The notes beneath the pieces are model-generated. The model worked only from the letters and a program-made list of their open reading frames with translations, made no database searches and was not told where the DNA came from. This document shows, piece by piece, positions 49,918 through 59,553 of a stretch of DNA of 64,000 bases (positions within the stretch are counted from its first letter, which is position 1; the number at the start of each line of letters is the position of its first letter). The translations under genes and the position numbers were made by a program. This DNA comes from Bacillota bacterium. GTDB lineage: Bacteria; Bacillota; Clostridia; Oscillospirales; Ruminococcaceae. The stretch spans positions 1 to 64,000 of the forward strand of contig JAEZDD010000001.1 in NCBI GenBank assembly GCA_023429785.1, written 5' to 3'.

Positions 49918-51132
49918 TATTTTTATATGTTTTGGTAATCCGTTTTTATATGTCTGTCGAACCTCGCCCTGAATCAGCGGGAGAAAATATTCAATCGCCT
50001 CGTCTGTAATTCCGTTCCCGTTTTCATTAATCCACTCGAACGGGAAGGTTTTTTCGCGGTTCGCCACCTTATCTATTTTAGTTGACTTTATTTCAACTGC
50101 GTATGGGCTGTTGCTTGTCCTTTCAAAAATCATCATCTCGCCTGTTGTTCCGCTTAAAGCTGATATAACTGCCCTTTCGCCGATTAATCTCGCCTCAGCT
50201 AAATCAGTTTTTGAGGCAACGTGTGAGGCACAGCGCTGTAAAACATTAAGCTCGACTGAGCGAACCTTGCACCCCAGCTCGTTCTTCACAATCTGCTCTA
50301 AATATTTCCCCAGTCCGGCTAGATACTGATGCCCGAAAACGTCAATTACATCAGAAATATGACCGCTCGCAACATACTCGCCGTCCTCACGCTTTAAGCC
50401 CTCTGAAACAGCGACAATAACAGATTTGAACTTCTTTTGTGCTTCTCTGATATCGTTTATAAAATTTTCAATACTGAACTCAACCTCTGGGAGGTATATC
50501 AGGTGAGGCGCAGCCTCGTCGTTCACCTTGAGAAGCCCCGATGATGCGGTCAGCCAGCCGGCGTCGCGCCCCATTATCTCAACAATCGTCACTGAATTTA
50601 TATGATAGACGCTTGAGTCGCGAATGATTTCCTGCATCGTTGTCGCTATATATTTTGCGGCTGAGCCGAAGCCCGGCGTATGGTCAGTCCCCATTACGTC
50701 GTTGTCTATTGTTTTCGGTATCCCGACAATCCTGATATCCTTATTTTGAGAAATTATATATTTTGAAAGCTTTGATACCGTATCCATCGAATCGTTCCCG
50801 CCGATATAGAAAAAAGCTTTAATTTCATGCCTTTCGAAAACCTCAACAATTTTTTCATAAACCGATGTGTCTGTGTCTGTTTTGGGAAGCTTAAATCTGC
50901 ATGAGCCGAGTGCTGTCGACGGGGTTTTCATTAAAAGCTCGATATCCTCTTCACTTTTTAAAACACTTGACAGGTCGATAAGATTTTCGTTGATTATCCC
51001 TTGGATGCCATTTCTTGAGCCGAAAATTTTGTTGATTTCTCCGCTCTTTTTCCCTTCGCTAAAAACCCCGGCTAATGATGCATTTATTGCACAGGTTGGT
51101 CCGCCTGACTGAGCTACTGCGATATTTATCAT
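49915..51132 (-). CDS. pfp: 6-phosphofructokinase, pyrophosphate-dependent type
   Basis: This 405-residue enzyme phosphorylates fructose 6-phosphate in glycolysis. The phosphate-donor site reads GGNDSMD near 86-92 with Asp, where ATP-PFKs have Gly, and the next motif PKTIDND has Lys where ATP enzymes have Gly. Both changes are the classical mark of PPi-dependent PFKs. The IMGRDAGWLTA block near 185 binds fructose 6-phosphate. The ATG at 51132 has GGAGGG; the longer frame from 51234 would overlap the previous gene. Confidence 0.88.
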   Translation of the reverse strand: MINIAVAQSGGPTCAINASLAGVFSEGKKSGEINKIFGSRNGIQGIINENLIDLSSVLKSEEDIELLMKTPSTALGSCRFKLPKTDTDTSVYEKIVEVFERHEIKAFFYIGGNDSMDTVSKLSKYIISQNKDIRIVGIPKTIDNDVMGTDHTPGFGSAAKYIATTMQEIIRDSSVYHINSVTIVEIMGRDAGWLTASSGLLKVNDEAAPHLIYLPEVEFSIENFINDIREAQKKFKSVIVAVSEGLKREDGEYVASGHISDVIDVFGHQYLAGLGKYLEQIVKNELGCKVRSVELNVLQRCASHVASKTDLAEARLIGERAVISALSGTTGEMMIFERTSNSPYAVEIKSTKIDKVANREKTFPFEWINENGNGITDEAIEYFLPLIQGEVRQTYKNGLPKHIKI

Positions 51133-51212
51133 ATTTCCCTCCGTTTTAAATTCTGTTAATCTTATTATAGCATGGATAAATGGTTGTGTAAATTCCGGTT
51201 TTTTTGGTGTGT

Positions 51213-52448
51213 TTATATTTCTTTCTTCTCGCAATACATTTTCTCGGTATAGGTCAAAAAGTTTTCAAGGTCATCTATTGTTGCGTGCTGTTTTTCAACA
51301 TTGTCCTTTAGACGAATCATATATTCTGACCAGTCGTTGAATTCGGATTTCGGAATTCCTCTGCCGACCTTTTTATAAAGCTCTTTGTATAAATCCTCGC
51401 TTTTTTTGTTAAGCTCGTTTAATACCTCACGTGGGGGAGGAGCTTTAATCCCCGCTTCCTCACGACACGACTTCCCTGTTGATTTGATTCTGTTGCAAAG
51501 CTTCCCGTTGTATCCGCTTTCAGAATGGAAATATCGCCCGCATTTTTCACACTTCACAAACATGAAGTCGTTTTCAAGCATTTTGTCGAATTCAAGGTCA
51601 ATAATCGCCTTAAAGCTGTTCGGTAGATATACGTCATCAGGAAGAAAGCGAAAGCTCTCAATCGCCGTCAGCATCTCTGCGTTCGACGGGCGTGACATCT
51701 CCTTAATATAGTCAAAAGCGTTCATTATTTGTTCATCACGGACTAAATCGTTGGTCCGGATTTTTTTCGGCGGTGTGATATCGTTGAGCTTTGGCGACAG
51801 ACGCTTATAAATTTCCTTTGACGGCTTTGAAATCATGAATGCTGAATTTGGCATCTGTGAAACTGAAAAGCGCTGAACTGCCGTAACCTCTTCCCCCGGG
51901 AAGCCGATTTCCTTCACCGCCACAGAAAATGCTAAATCAAAATATTTGCATCGCGCCTTGCATTCAGCGACAGAACAAGGCTCGCCCTCAAAAATGAAAG
52001 CAAGCTTGCGTCTTGCATACTGTTGTATTTTCATAATATTAACCCATTGATTAATTGCACTGTTAGTTTTATATCTTGAAATTCTTGAGAAAATCACTTT
52101 TTCATAGGAATTTTTTGGCGAAATACAAAGCCCCCAAAGCTCCTCAACCGAAACGCCCTCCGTTTTGCATATATAATCTATGATACAATCGGACACAATA
52201 TCATCAAACTCGAAATTTTGAAGTGCCTCAAAATAAGGGTGACATTTTGTGATTTTTGCGACTAGCTTTGTCGCCTGTTCATACGGGAATTCACTTGTTT
52301 TTTTCGCCTTTTTCCCTAGCTCAATCGCCTGCTCACAAAAATAGGTGAAATCATATTCTATAAAATGAAGCAGGGTTTTTGAAAGCTCGATTTTATAGAA
52401 AGAATTGCTGTATTTTGTGACAAAGCTTATAGAATCCATATCTATCAT
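51213..52448 (-). CDS. DUF6076-like protein with a zinc ribbon
   Basis: This 411-residue soluble protein is mainly helical and has a C-terminal zinc-ribbon-like motif: C-x2-C in VKCEKCGRYFH near 298-302 and later Cys in GKLCN and KSCRE. This pattern fits DUF6076 from memory. AAAGGTA is 2 bp from the ATG at 52448; a second ATG at 52439 is spaced a little far. It lies 62 bp downstream of another unknown gene in the same direction. Function is unknown. Confidence 0.62.
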   Translation of the reverse strand: MIDMDSISFVTKYSNSFYKIELSKTLLHFIEYDFTYFCEQAIELGKKAKKTSEFPYEQATKLVAKITKCHPYFEALQNFEFDDIVSDCIIDYICKTEGVSVEELWGLCISPKNSYEKVIFSRISRYKTNSAINQWVNIMKIQQYARRKLAFIFEGEPCSVAECKARCKYFDLAFSVAVKEIGFPGEEVTAVQRFSVSQMPNSAFMISKPSKEIYKRLSPKLNDITPPKKIRTNDLVRDEQIMNAFDYIKEMSRPSNAEMLTAIESFRFLPDDVYLPNSFKAIIDLEFDKMLENDFMFVKCEKCGRYFHSESGYNGKLCNRIKSTGKSCREEAGIKAPPPREVLNELNKKSEDLYKELYKKVGRGIPKSEFNDWSEYMIRLKDNVEKQHATIDDLENFLTYTEKMYCEKKEI

Positions 52449-52510
52449 TACCTTTCGTAATAAGCTTTCATTATTTTATATATACTATTATTAAAACGGA
52501 CTTTTTGTTA

Positions 52511-53134
52511 TTATAGTTTCTCGAGGCCGAATATTATCTGAGATAATTCCTCCTCAAGACAGGTGTAAAACATCGAAAACAAAACCTCGACTGTCCCGAT
52601 TAAAAACATATTTTTATTTGATATGGTGGCAAGCCCGGGGACGTTTTTAATATATCGCTTGTACCATTCGCTCTTATAGGAATGAACCGGCTTCCCCGAT
52701 TTCACAAGCTTTTTATACCCCTCGTAGTCCTCGTGAATTGTATTTAAAAAATTGTTCCCGCCCTTTTCCATTACTGCCGTATAAATCGCTTTTAGCTGTT
52801 CGTCCGTGAGGGACTGCTCTTTTATTACCACATTTTTCAAAATAGGAATCCTGACAGCGAAGCTGTAAATCAAAAGTGAAAGAACCTTGTCATATTCAGG
52901 CGTGTTCATTTCCCTGCACTTTTGATTGTTAATACGAAGCCCCATCGCTTGCAGACAGTTTGTATCGGTGAGGTTATTTAAAATCACTTTAATTACGTCC
53001 TTGATATTGCAATTATAAAAATCATCTTCAGCGAGGGAATAAATATACTTTATTGCATTATACAGACTGACTGCGCTGTTGACAATTGTGTCTGATAACA
53101 ATGTTATTGCTGATCGTTCGCTTTGAAAATCCAT
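52511..53134 (-). CDS. Hypothetical protein
   Basis: I do not recognise this 207-residue protein. It looks helical, has no signal peptide, and has a short hydrophobic stretch near 178-192 that is probably buried. It lies upstream of the DUF6076-like gene, probably in one transcript. AAGGAAATG lies about 12 bp before the ATG. Confidence 0.6.
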   Translation of the reverse strand: MDFQSERSAITLLSDTIVNSAVSLYNAIKYIYSLAEDDFYNCNIKDVIKVILNNLTDTNCLQAMGLRINNQKCREMNTPEYDKVLSLLIYSFAVRIPILKNVVIKEQSLTDEQLKAIYTAVMEKGGNNFLNTIHEDYEGYKKLVKSGKPVHSYKSEWYKRYIKNVPGLATISNKNMFLIGTVEVLFSMFYTCLEEELSQIIFGLEKL

Positions 53135-53316
53135 TCTTATATCATTTCCTTCATATTAGCTTTCTATAATTATATTTTATTTCTGCCAAAAATACAATGG
53201 TTCAACAAAAAACTTATAACCTTTTTCATTACCCTCTTTATTTTTTTACAATAATGTATTATAATATATAAATATATGATGTAGTTTATGTAAATTAATT
53301 TTAAGGAGACTTTTTA

Positions 53317-53937
53317 ATGAACATTCTGATTGTTGGGTGCGGGAAGGTTGGAGCCAGACTTGCAAGCGTTTTGAGTAGACAGGGGCACGATGTATCTGTC
53401 GTGAATAAAACCCGTGACGGCTTTGATTTTCTTTCAAGTGATTTTAGCGGGTTTACTACCCTTGGTGTTCCTATCGACCAGGATGTTTTAAAGAAAGCCG
53501 GGATTGAGAGCTGCGACGCTCTTGCCGCTGTTACTCCTGATGATAATGTTAATATTATGGTTTGTGAAGTTGCTCGTGAGATTTTTAAGGTCAACAAGAT
53601 TTTTTGCAGAATATATGACCCTCGTCGTGAGGTGGTTTTTCAACAGTTCGGGATGAAAACCGTATGCCCGACCAATCTAACTGTTTCTGCTATATGCAGC
53701 GCTTTGTCTGAAAATGTCGAATCAGTTAATCTGAATTTCGCTTGCAGAACTGTTACTTTTAATACAATTGATATCCCAAAATCTTTTATCGGGTTTCATG
53801 TAAGTGACATTGAATTCGAAGAAGATGAGGTTTTGTTCGCTATTCAACGCGGCGAGTGCAACCTTATGCTTGTCGGTCTTAATGACCATCTTCTTCAAAA
53901 GGATGACAAGCTAATTTTTTCAAAAATAGCTGATTAG
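53317..53937 (+). CDS. trkA: TrkA/RCK-type potassium-uptake regulator, first copy
   Basis: This 206-residue cytoplasmic protein has a Rossmann RCK_N domain with GCGKVGARLASVL near 7-19 and a C-terminal TrkA_C domain. It would gate a Trk/Ktr potassium channel in response to a nucleotide. The acidic residue that normally ends the second strand and binds the NAD ribose is replaced by Asn (VSVVNKT), so its nucleotide preference may differ. It is 18 bp ahead of a second TrkA gene. No trkH/ktrB gene is in the window. A TATAAT lies at 53260-53265. Confidence 0.82.
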   Translation: MNILIVGCGKVGARLASVLSRQGHDVSVVNKTRDGFDFLSSDFSGFTTLGVPIDQDVLKKAGIESCDALAAVTPDDNVNIMVCEVAREIFKVNKIFCRIYDPRREVVFQQFGMKTVCPTNLTVSAICSALSENVESVNLNFACRTVTFNTIDIPKSFIGFHVSDIEFEEDEVLFAIQRGECNLMLVGLNDHLLQKDDKLIFSKIAD

Positions 53938-53955
53938 CTAAATTTAGGAGGATAT

Positions 53956-54615
53956 ATGAAGGTTACAATTATTGGCGGCGGAAAAGTTGGATATTATCTT
54001 GTTAAAACTCTTTTGGAGCATGGACATGAGCCAACTATCATAGAAGTGGACAAAAATACTTGTTCGTATATTGCGAACGAGCTGGATATACCTGTAATTT
54101 GCGGCGACGGGACTAGCCTTGACGTTCTTGAGGAGGCTGGCGTTGCACATACTGACGCTATACTTGCTGTTTCCGGTCTTGATGAGAATAATCTTATCGT
54201 CTGTCAGCTCGCTAAAAAGATTTTTAATGTCAAAAAAACTGTTGCCCGTGTGAACAACCCTAAAAACGCCGAGGTCATGAAGCATCTTGGTATCGACAAT
54301 GTTATCAGCAGCACTGACCGAATCGTCGGTATGCTTGAGCGTGAGGTTGATAGCAGTAAAATAAAGGAGCTTGTTTCAATTCAGCATGGAGTTGGCTCAA
54401 TCGCCGAAATTAATATCCCCGAAAAATACAAGCTTCATGGAGTGAATTTACAGGATTTAAAGCTCCCTGAAGGTATAAATGTAATTTCAATTGAAAGAGA
54501 TAACAGGCTTATTGTCCCTCGCGGACAGACAACCATTCAAAGCGGTGACACTCTTCTTGTTCTTTCAAACAATATTTCTATTGCAAAGCTAGGCTTGATA
54601 TTTAAGATAGATTGA
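53956..54615 (+). CDS. trkA: TrkA/RCK-type potassium-uptake regulator, second copy
   Basis: This 219-residue protein has a complete RCK_N domain with GGGKVGYYLVKTLL near 6-19 and the canonical acidic end of strand 2 (TIIEVDKN). A TrkA_C domain follows (about 140-219). It probably forms a mixed ring with the first copy and controls a potassium channel subunit encoded elsewhere. AGGAGG precedes the ATG. The next gene, an activase, starts 33 bp later and is unrelated in function. Confidence 0.87.
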   Translation: MKVTIIGGGKVGYYLVKTLLEHGHEPTIIEVDKNTCSYIANELDIPVICGDGTSLDVLEEAGVAHTDAILAVSGLDENNLIVCQLAKKIFNVKKTVARVNNPKNAEVMKHLGIDNVISSTDRIVGMLEREVDSSKIKELVSIQHGVGSIAEINIPEKYKLHGVNLQDLKLPEGINVISIERDNRLIVPRGQTTIQSGDTLLVLSNNISIAKLGLIFKID

Positions 54616-54647
54616 TGCTCTAATGATTAATAGGAAAGGATTTTTTA

Positions 54648-57584
54648 ATGAGTAAAATATATTCCCTCGGTATTGACGTTGGTTCAACCACTGTTAAAAC
54701 CGTTATTTTGGATAATGACGAAATTATATATACGAAATATGAGCGACATTTTTCTAAGGTTCGTGAAACTGTTATCGACCAGCTGAAGCTGATTTCAGAG
54801 CAGTTCCCTCACGATGAATTCAAGCTTTGTATCACCGGCTCTGCGGGGCTTGGTATAGCGAGTTCTGCGAAGCTACCGTTTATGCAGGAGGTTTATTCCG
54901 CTTACATAGCTGTAAATAAATCGTATCCCGACACTGATGTTGTCGTTGAGCTTGGCGGAGAGGACGCTAAAATAATCTTCCTCACCGGCGGTATTGAACA
55001 GAGAATGAACGGTTCTTGTGCCGGCGGAACGGGCGCTTTCATCGACCAGATGTCAACCCTTCTGGGAATAACGCCGACTGAGCTAAATGAGCTTTCACTC
55101 CATAGCCAAAAGCTTTATCCCATTGCATCACGTTGCGGCGTTTTTGCGAAATCAGACATTCAGCCGCTTTTAAATCAAGGGGCGAAGCGTGAGGATATCG
55201 CCGCATCTATTTTTCAGGCTGTTGTTGACCAGACGGTTTCTGGGCTTGCACAGGGAAGGACAATTGAAGGCAAGGTTTTATTCCTAGGCGGTCCTTTGTC
55301 CTTTTTAAGCGGGCTTAGAAATGCTTTTATAAAAACCCTTGGGCTTTCTGAGGAGAATGCTATATTCCCTGAGCTTGCGCCATGCTTCATGGCTTATGGC
55401 TGTGCCTTGCACGCATCAGAGACAAGCCAGCCTGAAACAATTGAATCAGTATGCGAGAAAATACTTTCCGCAAAAACTTCACAAAACGTTGTCCTCGGGA
55501 AGGTCCTTTTTGAAACAAAGGACGATTATCATTCCTTTGTTGAGCGTCATGCTAAGTTCGACCTGAAATATGAGGATATCAAAACCTATGAGGGCGATGC
55601 TTATCTTGGAATTGATGCCGGTTCAACTACAACAAAGCTAGTGCTTATTACCCCTGATGGGAAGCTTTTATACAATCATTATTGCTCTAATAAGGGACAA
55701 CCCCTCGATATTATAGCAAATCAGCTCAAGGAAATTTATTCTCTCACCGGCGACAGAATTAAAATCAGGTCCAGCGCCGTGACCGGTTATGGCGAGGACT
55801 TGATTAAGGCTGGGCTAAAGCTCGATTTCGGAATTGTTGAAACTGTTGCTCACTATACGGCGGCTTCATATTTCTGCCCTGAGGTTGACTTCATCATTGA
55901 CATCGGCGGACAGGATATCAAATGCTTTAAAATCAAAAACAAGGCGATTGACAGCATTATGCTCAATGAAGCCTGCTCCTCCGGCTGTGGCTCGTTCATT
56001 CAGACTTTCGCTCTCGCACTCGGTTATGATATCGCCGACTTTGCGAAGCTTGGGCTTGCGTCTGAAAATCCTGTTGACCTCGGCTCAAGGTGCACCGTTT
56101 TCATGAACTCATCTGTTAAACAGGCGCAAAAGGACGGCGCCAGCGTTGAGGACATTTCGGCCGGGCTTTCTTCAAGTATAATTAAAAATGCGATATATAA
56201 GGTTATCCGCGCTAAAAGCCCTGACGAGCTGGGGAAGAATATTGTCGTTCAGGGCGGAACCTTCTTAAATGACGCTGTTCTCCGCTCCTTTGAAATGGAG
56301 CTTGGGAGGAATGTTATCCGCCCTGCTATCGCGGGTCTTATGGGTGCGTTCGGCTGTGCAATCTATGCTAAGGAGCATTCCTCAGCCGACCATGCTTCAG
56401 AAATTATATCAAAAAGCGACCTTGATGAATTTTCATATTCAGCGAAGCCATCACAGTGCCGTGGCTGTACCGCAAATTGCAGTCTGACAATAATTACCTT
56501 CAATGACGGGCATAGATTCATTTCGGGGAACCGCTGTGAAAAGGGCGCCGGAATTAAAACGGTCACTTCGCTCACTAATCTTTATGAATACAAGTATAAT
56601 AAGCTGATTGAAACTTGTGAAAGAAAGCCGCAAAAGGCTATTGCTAAGGTTGGATTCCCGCTTGCGCTCAACTTCTATGACCAGCTCCCGCTTTTCCATT
56701 CGCTTTTCACTGAGCTTGGCTTTGAGGTTGTATTGTCCGAGGAATCAACAAGAGATACCTATTATAAGGGACAACACACCATCCCGTCCGATACCGTATG
56801 CTATCCGGCGAAGCTCGCTCACGGGCATATTGAAAGCCTTCTCGAAAAGGGCGTTGATTTCATATTTTATCCCTGCATGAGTTATAATATTGACGAGGGG
56901 GACAGCGACAATCATTACAACTGCCCTGTTGTTGCATATTATCCTGAGCTTTTAAAGGCGAATATGCCTCATCTAAATGATGAGAATTTCATTTTCCCGT
57001 ATATTGATTTGAACAGGAAAAAGCACGTCGCTAAGGCAATTTCAAAATCGCTTAAAAAGTATAACATTTCAGCTAAGGCAGTTTTGGCAGCGCTAGATGG
57101 CGCTTTCAAGGCTCTTGACGACTTTAATGCCGATATTCAGGCAACAGCAATGAATATCATTGCCGAAGCCCGAGCAAGTGGCAAGAAGATAATCGTTCTC
57201 GCCGGTCGCCCATATCACATTGACCCTGAAATTAATCACGGCATTCACAAGCTGATTTCATCGCTTGGCATGGCTGTTGTCACCGAGGACAGTATTTTTA
57301 ACCTCGGCGAGAACGGGAAGCTCGATATTTTAAATCAATGGACCTATCATTCAAGACTTTATAGAGCGACTCAATATGTTACAACTCAACCTGATGTGCA
57401 GCTGGTTCAGCTTGTTTCCTTCGGCTGCGGAATTGACTCAATCACAACCGATGAAATCCGCGGAATATTAGAGCAGAATGGCAAGCTTTATACACAACTT
57501 AAAATAGATGAAATTAATAATCTCGGTGCTGCAAAAATTCGTTTGAGAAGTCTTGTTGCTGCCCTTGAAGTGAAGGAGGGCTAG
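54648..57584 (+). CDS. 2-hydroxyacyl-CoA dehydratase activase-related protein, N-terminal part
   Basis: This 978-residue protein carries two ASKHA ATPase domains of the BadF/HgdC type in tandem: GIDVGSTTVKT at 8-18 with CAGGTGAFIDQM near 124, and GIDAGSTTTKLV near 322 with CSSGCGSFIQTF near 443. The Cys in each second motif would ligate the shared 4Fe-4S cluster. A DUF2229-type domain follows (about 665-978). In many Firmicutes one chain of about 1,400 residues also includes the part encoded by the next gene. The physiological substrate is unknown. Confidence 0.86.
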   Translation: MSKIYSLGIDVGSTTVKTVILDNDEIIYTKYERHFSKVRETVIDQLKLISEQFPHDEFKLCITGSAGLGIASSAKLPFMQEVYSAYIAVNKSYPDTDVVVELGGEDAKIIFLTGGIEQRMNGSCAGGTGAFIDQMSTLLGITPTELNELSLHSQKLYPIASRCGVFAKSDIQPLLNQGAKREDIAASIFQAVVDQTVSGLAQGRTIEGKVLFLGGPLSFLSGLRNAFIKTLGLSEENAIFPELAPCFMAYGCALHASETSQPETIESVCEKILSAKTSQNVVLGKVLFETKDDYHSFVERHAKFDLKYEDIKTYEGDAYLGIDAGSTTTKLVLITPDGKLLYNHYCSNKGQPLDIIANQLKEIYSLTGDRIKIRSSAVTGYGEDLIKAGLKLDFGIVETVAHYTAASYFCPEVDFIIDIGGQDIKCFKIKNKAIDSIMLNEACSSGCGSFIQTFALALGYDIADFAKLGLASENPVDLGSRCTVFMNSSVKQAQKDGASVEDISAGLSSSIIKNAIYKVIRAKSPDELGKNIVVQGGTFLNDAVLRSFEMELGRNVIRPAIAGLMGAFGCAIYAKEHSSADHASEIISKSDLDEFSYSAKPSQCRGCTANCSLTIITFNDGHRFISGNRCEKGAGIKTVTSLTNLYEYKYNKLIETCERKPQKAIAKVGFPLALNFYDQLPLFHSLFTELGFEVVLSEESTRDTYYKGQHTIPSDTVCYPAKLAHGHIESLLEKGVDFIFYPCMSYNIDEGDSDNHYNCPVVAYYPELLKANMPHLNDENFIFPYIDLNRKKHVAKAISKSLKKYNISAKAVLAALDGAFKALDDFNADIQATAMNIIAEARASGKKIIVLAGRPYHIDPEINHGIHKLISSLGMAVVTEDSIFNLGENGKLDILNQWTYHSRLYRATQYVTTQPDVQLVQLVSFGCGIDSITTDEIRGILEQNGKLYTQLKIDEINNLGAAKIRLRSLVAALEVKEG

Positions 57585-57585
57585 T

Positions 57586-58857
57586 ATGTCAAAAAATGAA
57601 GCCCCGAAAAAGCCAAAACCCTCGGGCAGAATTCATTCAACACGTTTTACACCCGAAATGAAAGAGGAATACACCATTCTTGTCCCCGATATGCTCCCCA
57701 TACATTTTAACCTTATTCTTTCTGTTTTCAGACAGTATGGGTATAAGATGGAGCTTTTGCAGACTTCATCACGCAGTGTTGTCGACGAGGGGCTGAAAAA
57801 TGTTCATAATGACACCTGTTATCCTGCACTTTTAGTAATCGGGCAGTTTTTAGACGCACTCAAAAGCGGAAAGTATGATGTGAACAAAACCGCACTGATG
57901 ATTACACAAACTGGCGGCGGCTGCCGTGCTTCAAATTATATTCACCTTTTAAGAAAAACCTTGAGCGCTCAGTTCCCTCAGGTTCCTGTTATTTCGCTTA
58001 ATTTCAGCGGGCTTGAAAAGGGCAATAGCTTCGAGCTAACTATTCCAATTGCGTTAAAGCTCGTTTTCGCTGTTCTTTATGGCGATATGCTGATGCTTTT
58101 ATATAATCAATGTCGCCCCTATGAGCTTGTCGAGGGTGAAACCGATAAGGTTCTTGAAAAATGGGAGAAGAAGCTGAACGAGGCATTCGCTCATAACAGC
58201 TATTTCTCAACTGCAAAAACCTATAGACAAATCCTCAATGATTTTTCTCAGATAAAGCGTTCGAAGGATAAAAAGCCGAGGGTTGGAATCGTCGGTGAAA
58301 TATATGTTAAATACTCGCCGCTTGCCAACAACCACCTTGAAGAATTTTTGATTTCTGAGGGCTGTGAGCCTGTTGTCCCGGGACTTTTAGACTTCGTAAT
58401 GTATTGTGCGGCTTGCATTATGGCTGACGCAAAGCTATATGACTTTAAAAATAAGACGACCTTAGCGAATACCATCGGCTATAAGGTTTTATACGCGAAG
58501 CAAAAGCAGATGATAAAAATCATCAAGGAGCATGGTGAGTTTTTCGGCCCTCACGATTTTGAACACCTTAAAAAAGAGGCGGACAAGTATATCAGTCAGG
58601 GCGTAAAAATGGGCGAGGGCTGGCTTATTACCGCTGAAATGGCGGCTCTGGCACAAAGCGGAACTGAAAATATAATCTGCACACAGCCGTTTGGCTGCCT
58701 CCCGAACCATATTGTTGCTAAAGGAATGTCAAGACGAATTAAGGATGCCTTCCCTGATGCAAATATTGTTGCTATCGACTATGACCCCGGCGCAACCAAG
58801 GTCAATCAGGAGAACAGAATTAAGCTTATGCTCGCTAACGCTAAAAAGGTTAAATAA
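57586..58857 (+). CDS. 2-hydroxyacyl-CoA dehydratase-like protein (C-terminal part of the split protein)
   Basis: This 423-residue protein corresponds to the C-terminal part of the large activase-dehydratase chain. It is an HgdB/DUF2229-like fold with NDTCYPALLVIGQ near 65, GGGCRASNY near 108 and late Cys in QPFGCLPNH. Its start codon is 1 bp after the upstream stop and in a different frame. The ribosome site GAAGGAGGG lies in the upstream gene, so the two are coupled. A short Lys/Pro-rich N-terminus looks like a new leader. Confidence 0.82.
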   Translation: MSKNEAPKKPKPSGRIHSTRFTPEMKEEYTILVPDMLPIHFNLILSVFRQYGYKMELLQTSSRSVVDEGLKNVHNDTCYPALLVIGQFLDALKSGKYDVNKTALMITQTGGGCRASNYIHLLRKTLSAQFPQVPVISLNFSGLEKGNSFELTIPIALKLVFAVLYGDMLMLLYNQCRPYELVEGETDKVLEKWEKKLNEAFAHNSYFSTAKTYRQILNDFSQIKRSKDKKPRVGIVGEIYVKYSPLANNHLEEFLISEGCEPVVPGLLDFVMYCAACIMADAKLYDFKNKTTLANTIGYKVLYAKQKQMIKIIKEHGEFFGPHDFEHLKKEADKYISQGVKMGEGWLITAEMAALAQSGTENIICTQPFGCLPNHIVAKGMSRRIKDAFPDANIVAIDYDPGATKVNQENRIKLMLANAKKVK

Positions 58858-58874
58858 GAACAATGTAACCATAA

Positions 58875-58912
58875 CCCCCTCTTCACATATACTGTCAAGA
58901 GGGGGGATTTTT
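58875..58912 (+). terminator. Terminator-like hairpin carrying the ytaF ribosome site
   Basis: CCCCCTCTT (58875-58883) pairs perfectly with AAGAGGGGG (58897-58905), followed by ATTTTT. The right arm is also the ribosome site for ytaF at 58913. It can end the dehydratase transcript and block ytaF translation in read-through RNA. Confidence 0.75.
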
Positions 58913-59539
58913 ATGCTCGCTGCTTTTTTATTGGTTATTGCTATTTGTATAGACGCATTCACGACATCTATCACTTATGGAATCGGTGGAATTAAAATTC
59001 CGACTATTTCTGCGCTCATTATCAGCTTTATGGGAACAGTATTTTTGACTGTTTCACTTTTTTTTGCGAAAGTCATCAGCGGCTATATTTCACCACAGCT
59101 TTGTATCACACTCAGCGTTTCACTTCTTATCCTCATCGGGGTGACTAACCTTTTTCAAAACACGATAAAAGCTTATCTTCGGAAAAACAAAAAAAAGAAT
59201 GTGAGGTTCTCGCTTTTTAATATTTCTTTTGTCATCGACATTTTCCTTGACGAAACTAAGGCGGATATCGACAATTCTAAAACCCTTTCAGCGATGGAAG
59301 CCTTAATGCTCGGATTTGCACTCTCCGTCGACTCCCTCGCCACCGGGTTTTGTGCGGGGCTTTCCGTCGTCAGTATCCCTGAAGCGATAGCACTTTGCTT
59401 TTTAATCGGATTTTTAGCAGTAAGTCTCGGCTGTTTCATCGGCGAAAAGGTGTCAAAGCGCACGAAGGTTGACCTTTCGTGGCTAAGCGGAGTTACATTG
59501 ATTATTCTAGCTGTTTCAAAGCTGTTTATTGTTAATTGA
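58913..59539 (+). CDS. ytaF: Sporulation membrane protein YtaF, MntP-like
   Basis: This 208-residue membrane protein has six helices in two repeats and belongs to the DUF204 (MntP/YtaF) family. The Asp residues in CIDAFTTSI near 14 and SVDSLATGF near 142 form the conserved metal-site pair, and the total length fits YtaF, which is expressed during sporulation. It may move a divalent metal. The ATG at 58913 follows a G-rich ribosome site that lies in a stable hairpin. A longer frame from 58691 overlaps the previous gene and is not credible. Confidence 0.85.
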   Translation: MLAAFLLVIAICIDAFTTSITYGIGGIKIPTISALIISFMGTVFLTVSLFFAKVISGYISPQLCITLSVSLLILIGVTNLFQNTIKAYLRKNKKKNVRFSLFNISFVIDIFLDETKADIDNSKTLSAMEALMLGFALSVDSLATGFCAGLSVVSIPEAIALCFLIGFLAVSLGCFIGEKVSKRTKVDLSWLSGVTLIILAVSKLFIVN

Positions 59540-59553
59540 TTACACCGGATTCG

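Noticed and set aside
51135..51234. 34-residue N-terminal extension of the phosphofructokinase
   Set aside because: It overlaps the neighbouring gene and passes through the GGAGGG ribosome site; PFKs start with the strand at 51132.
58691..58912. 74-residue N-terminal extension of ytaF
   Set aside because: It overlaps the upstream gene in another frame and passes through a terminator hairpin; ytaF proteins normally begin at the ATG at 58913.
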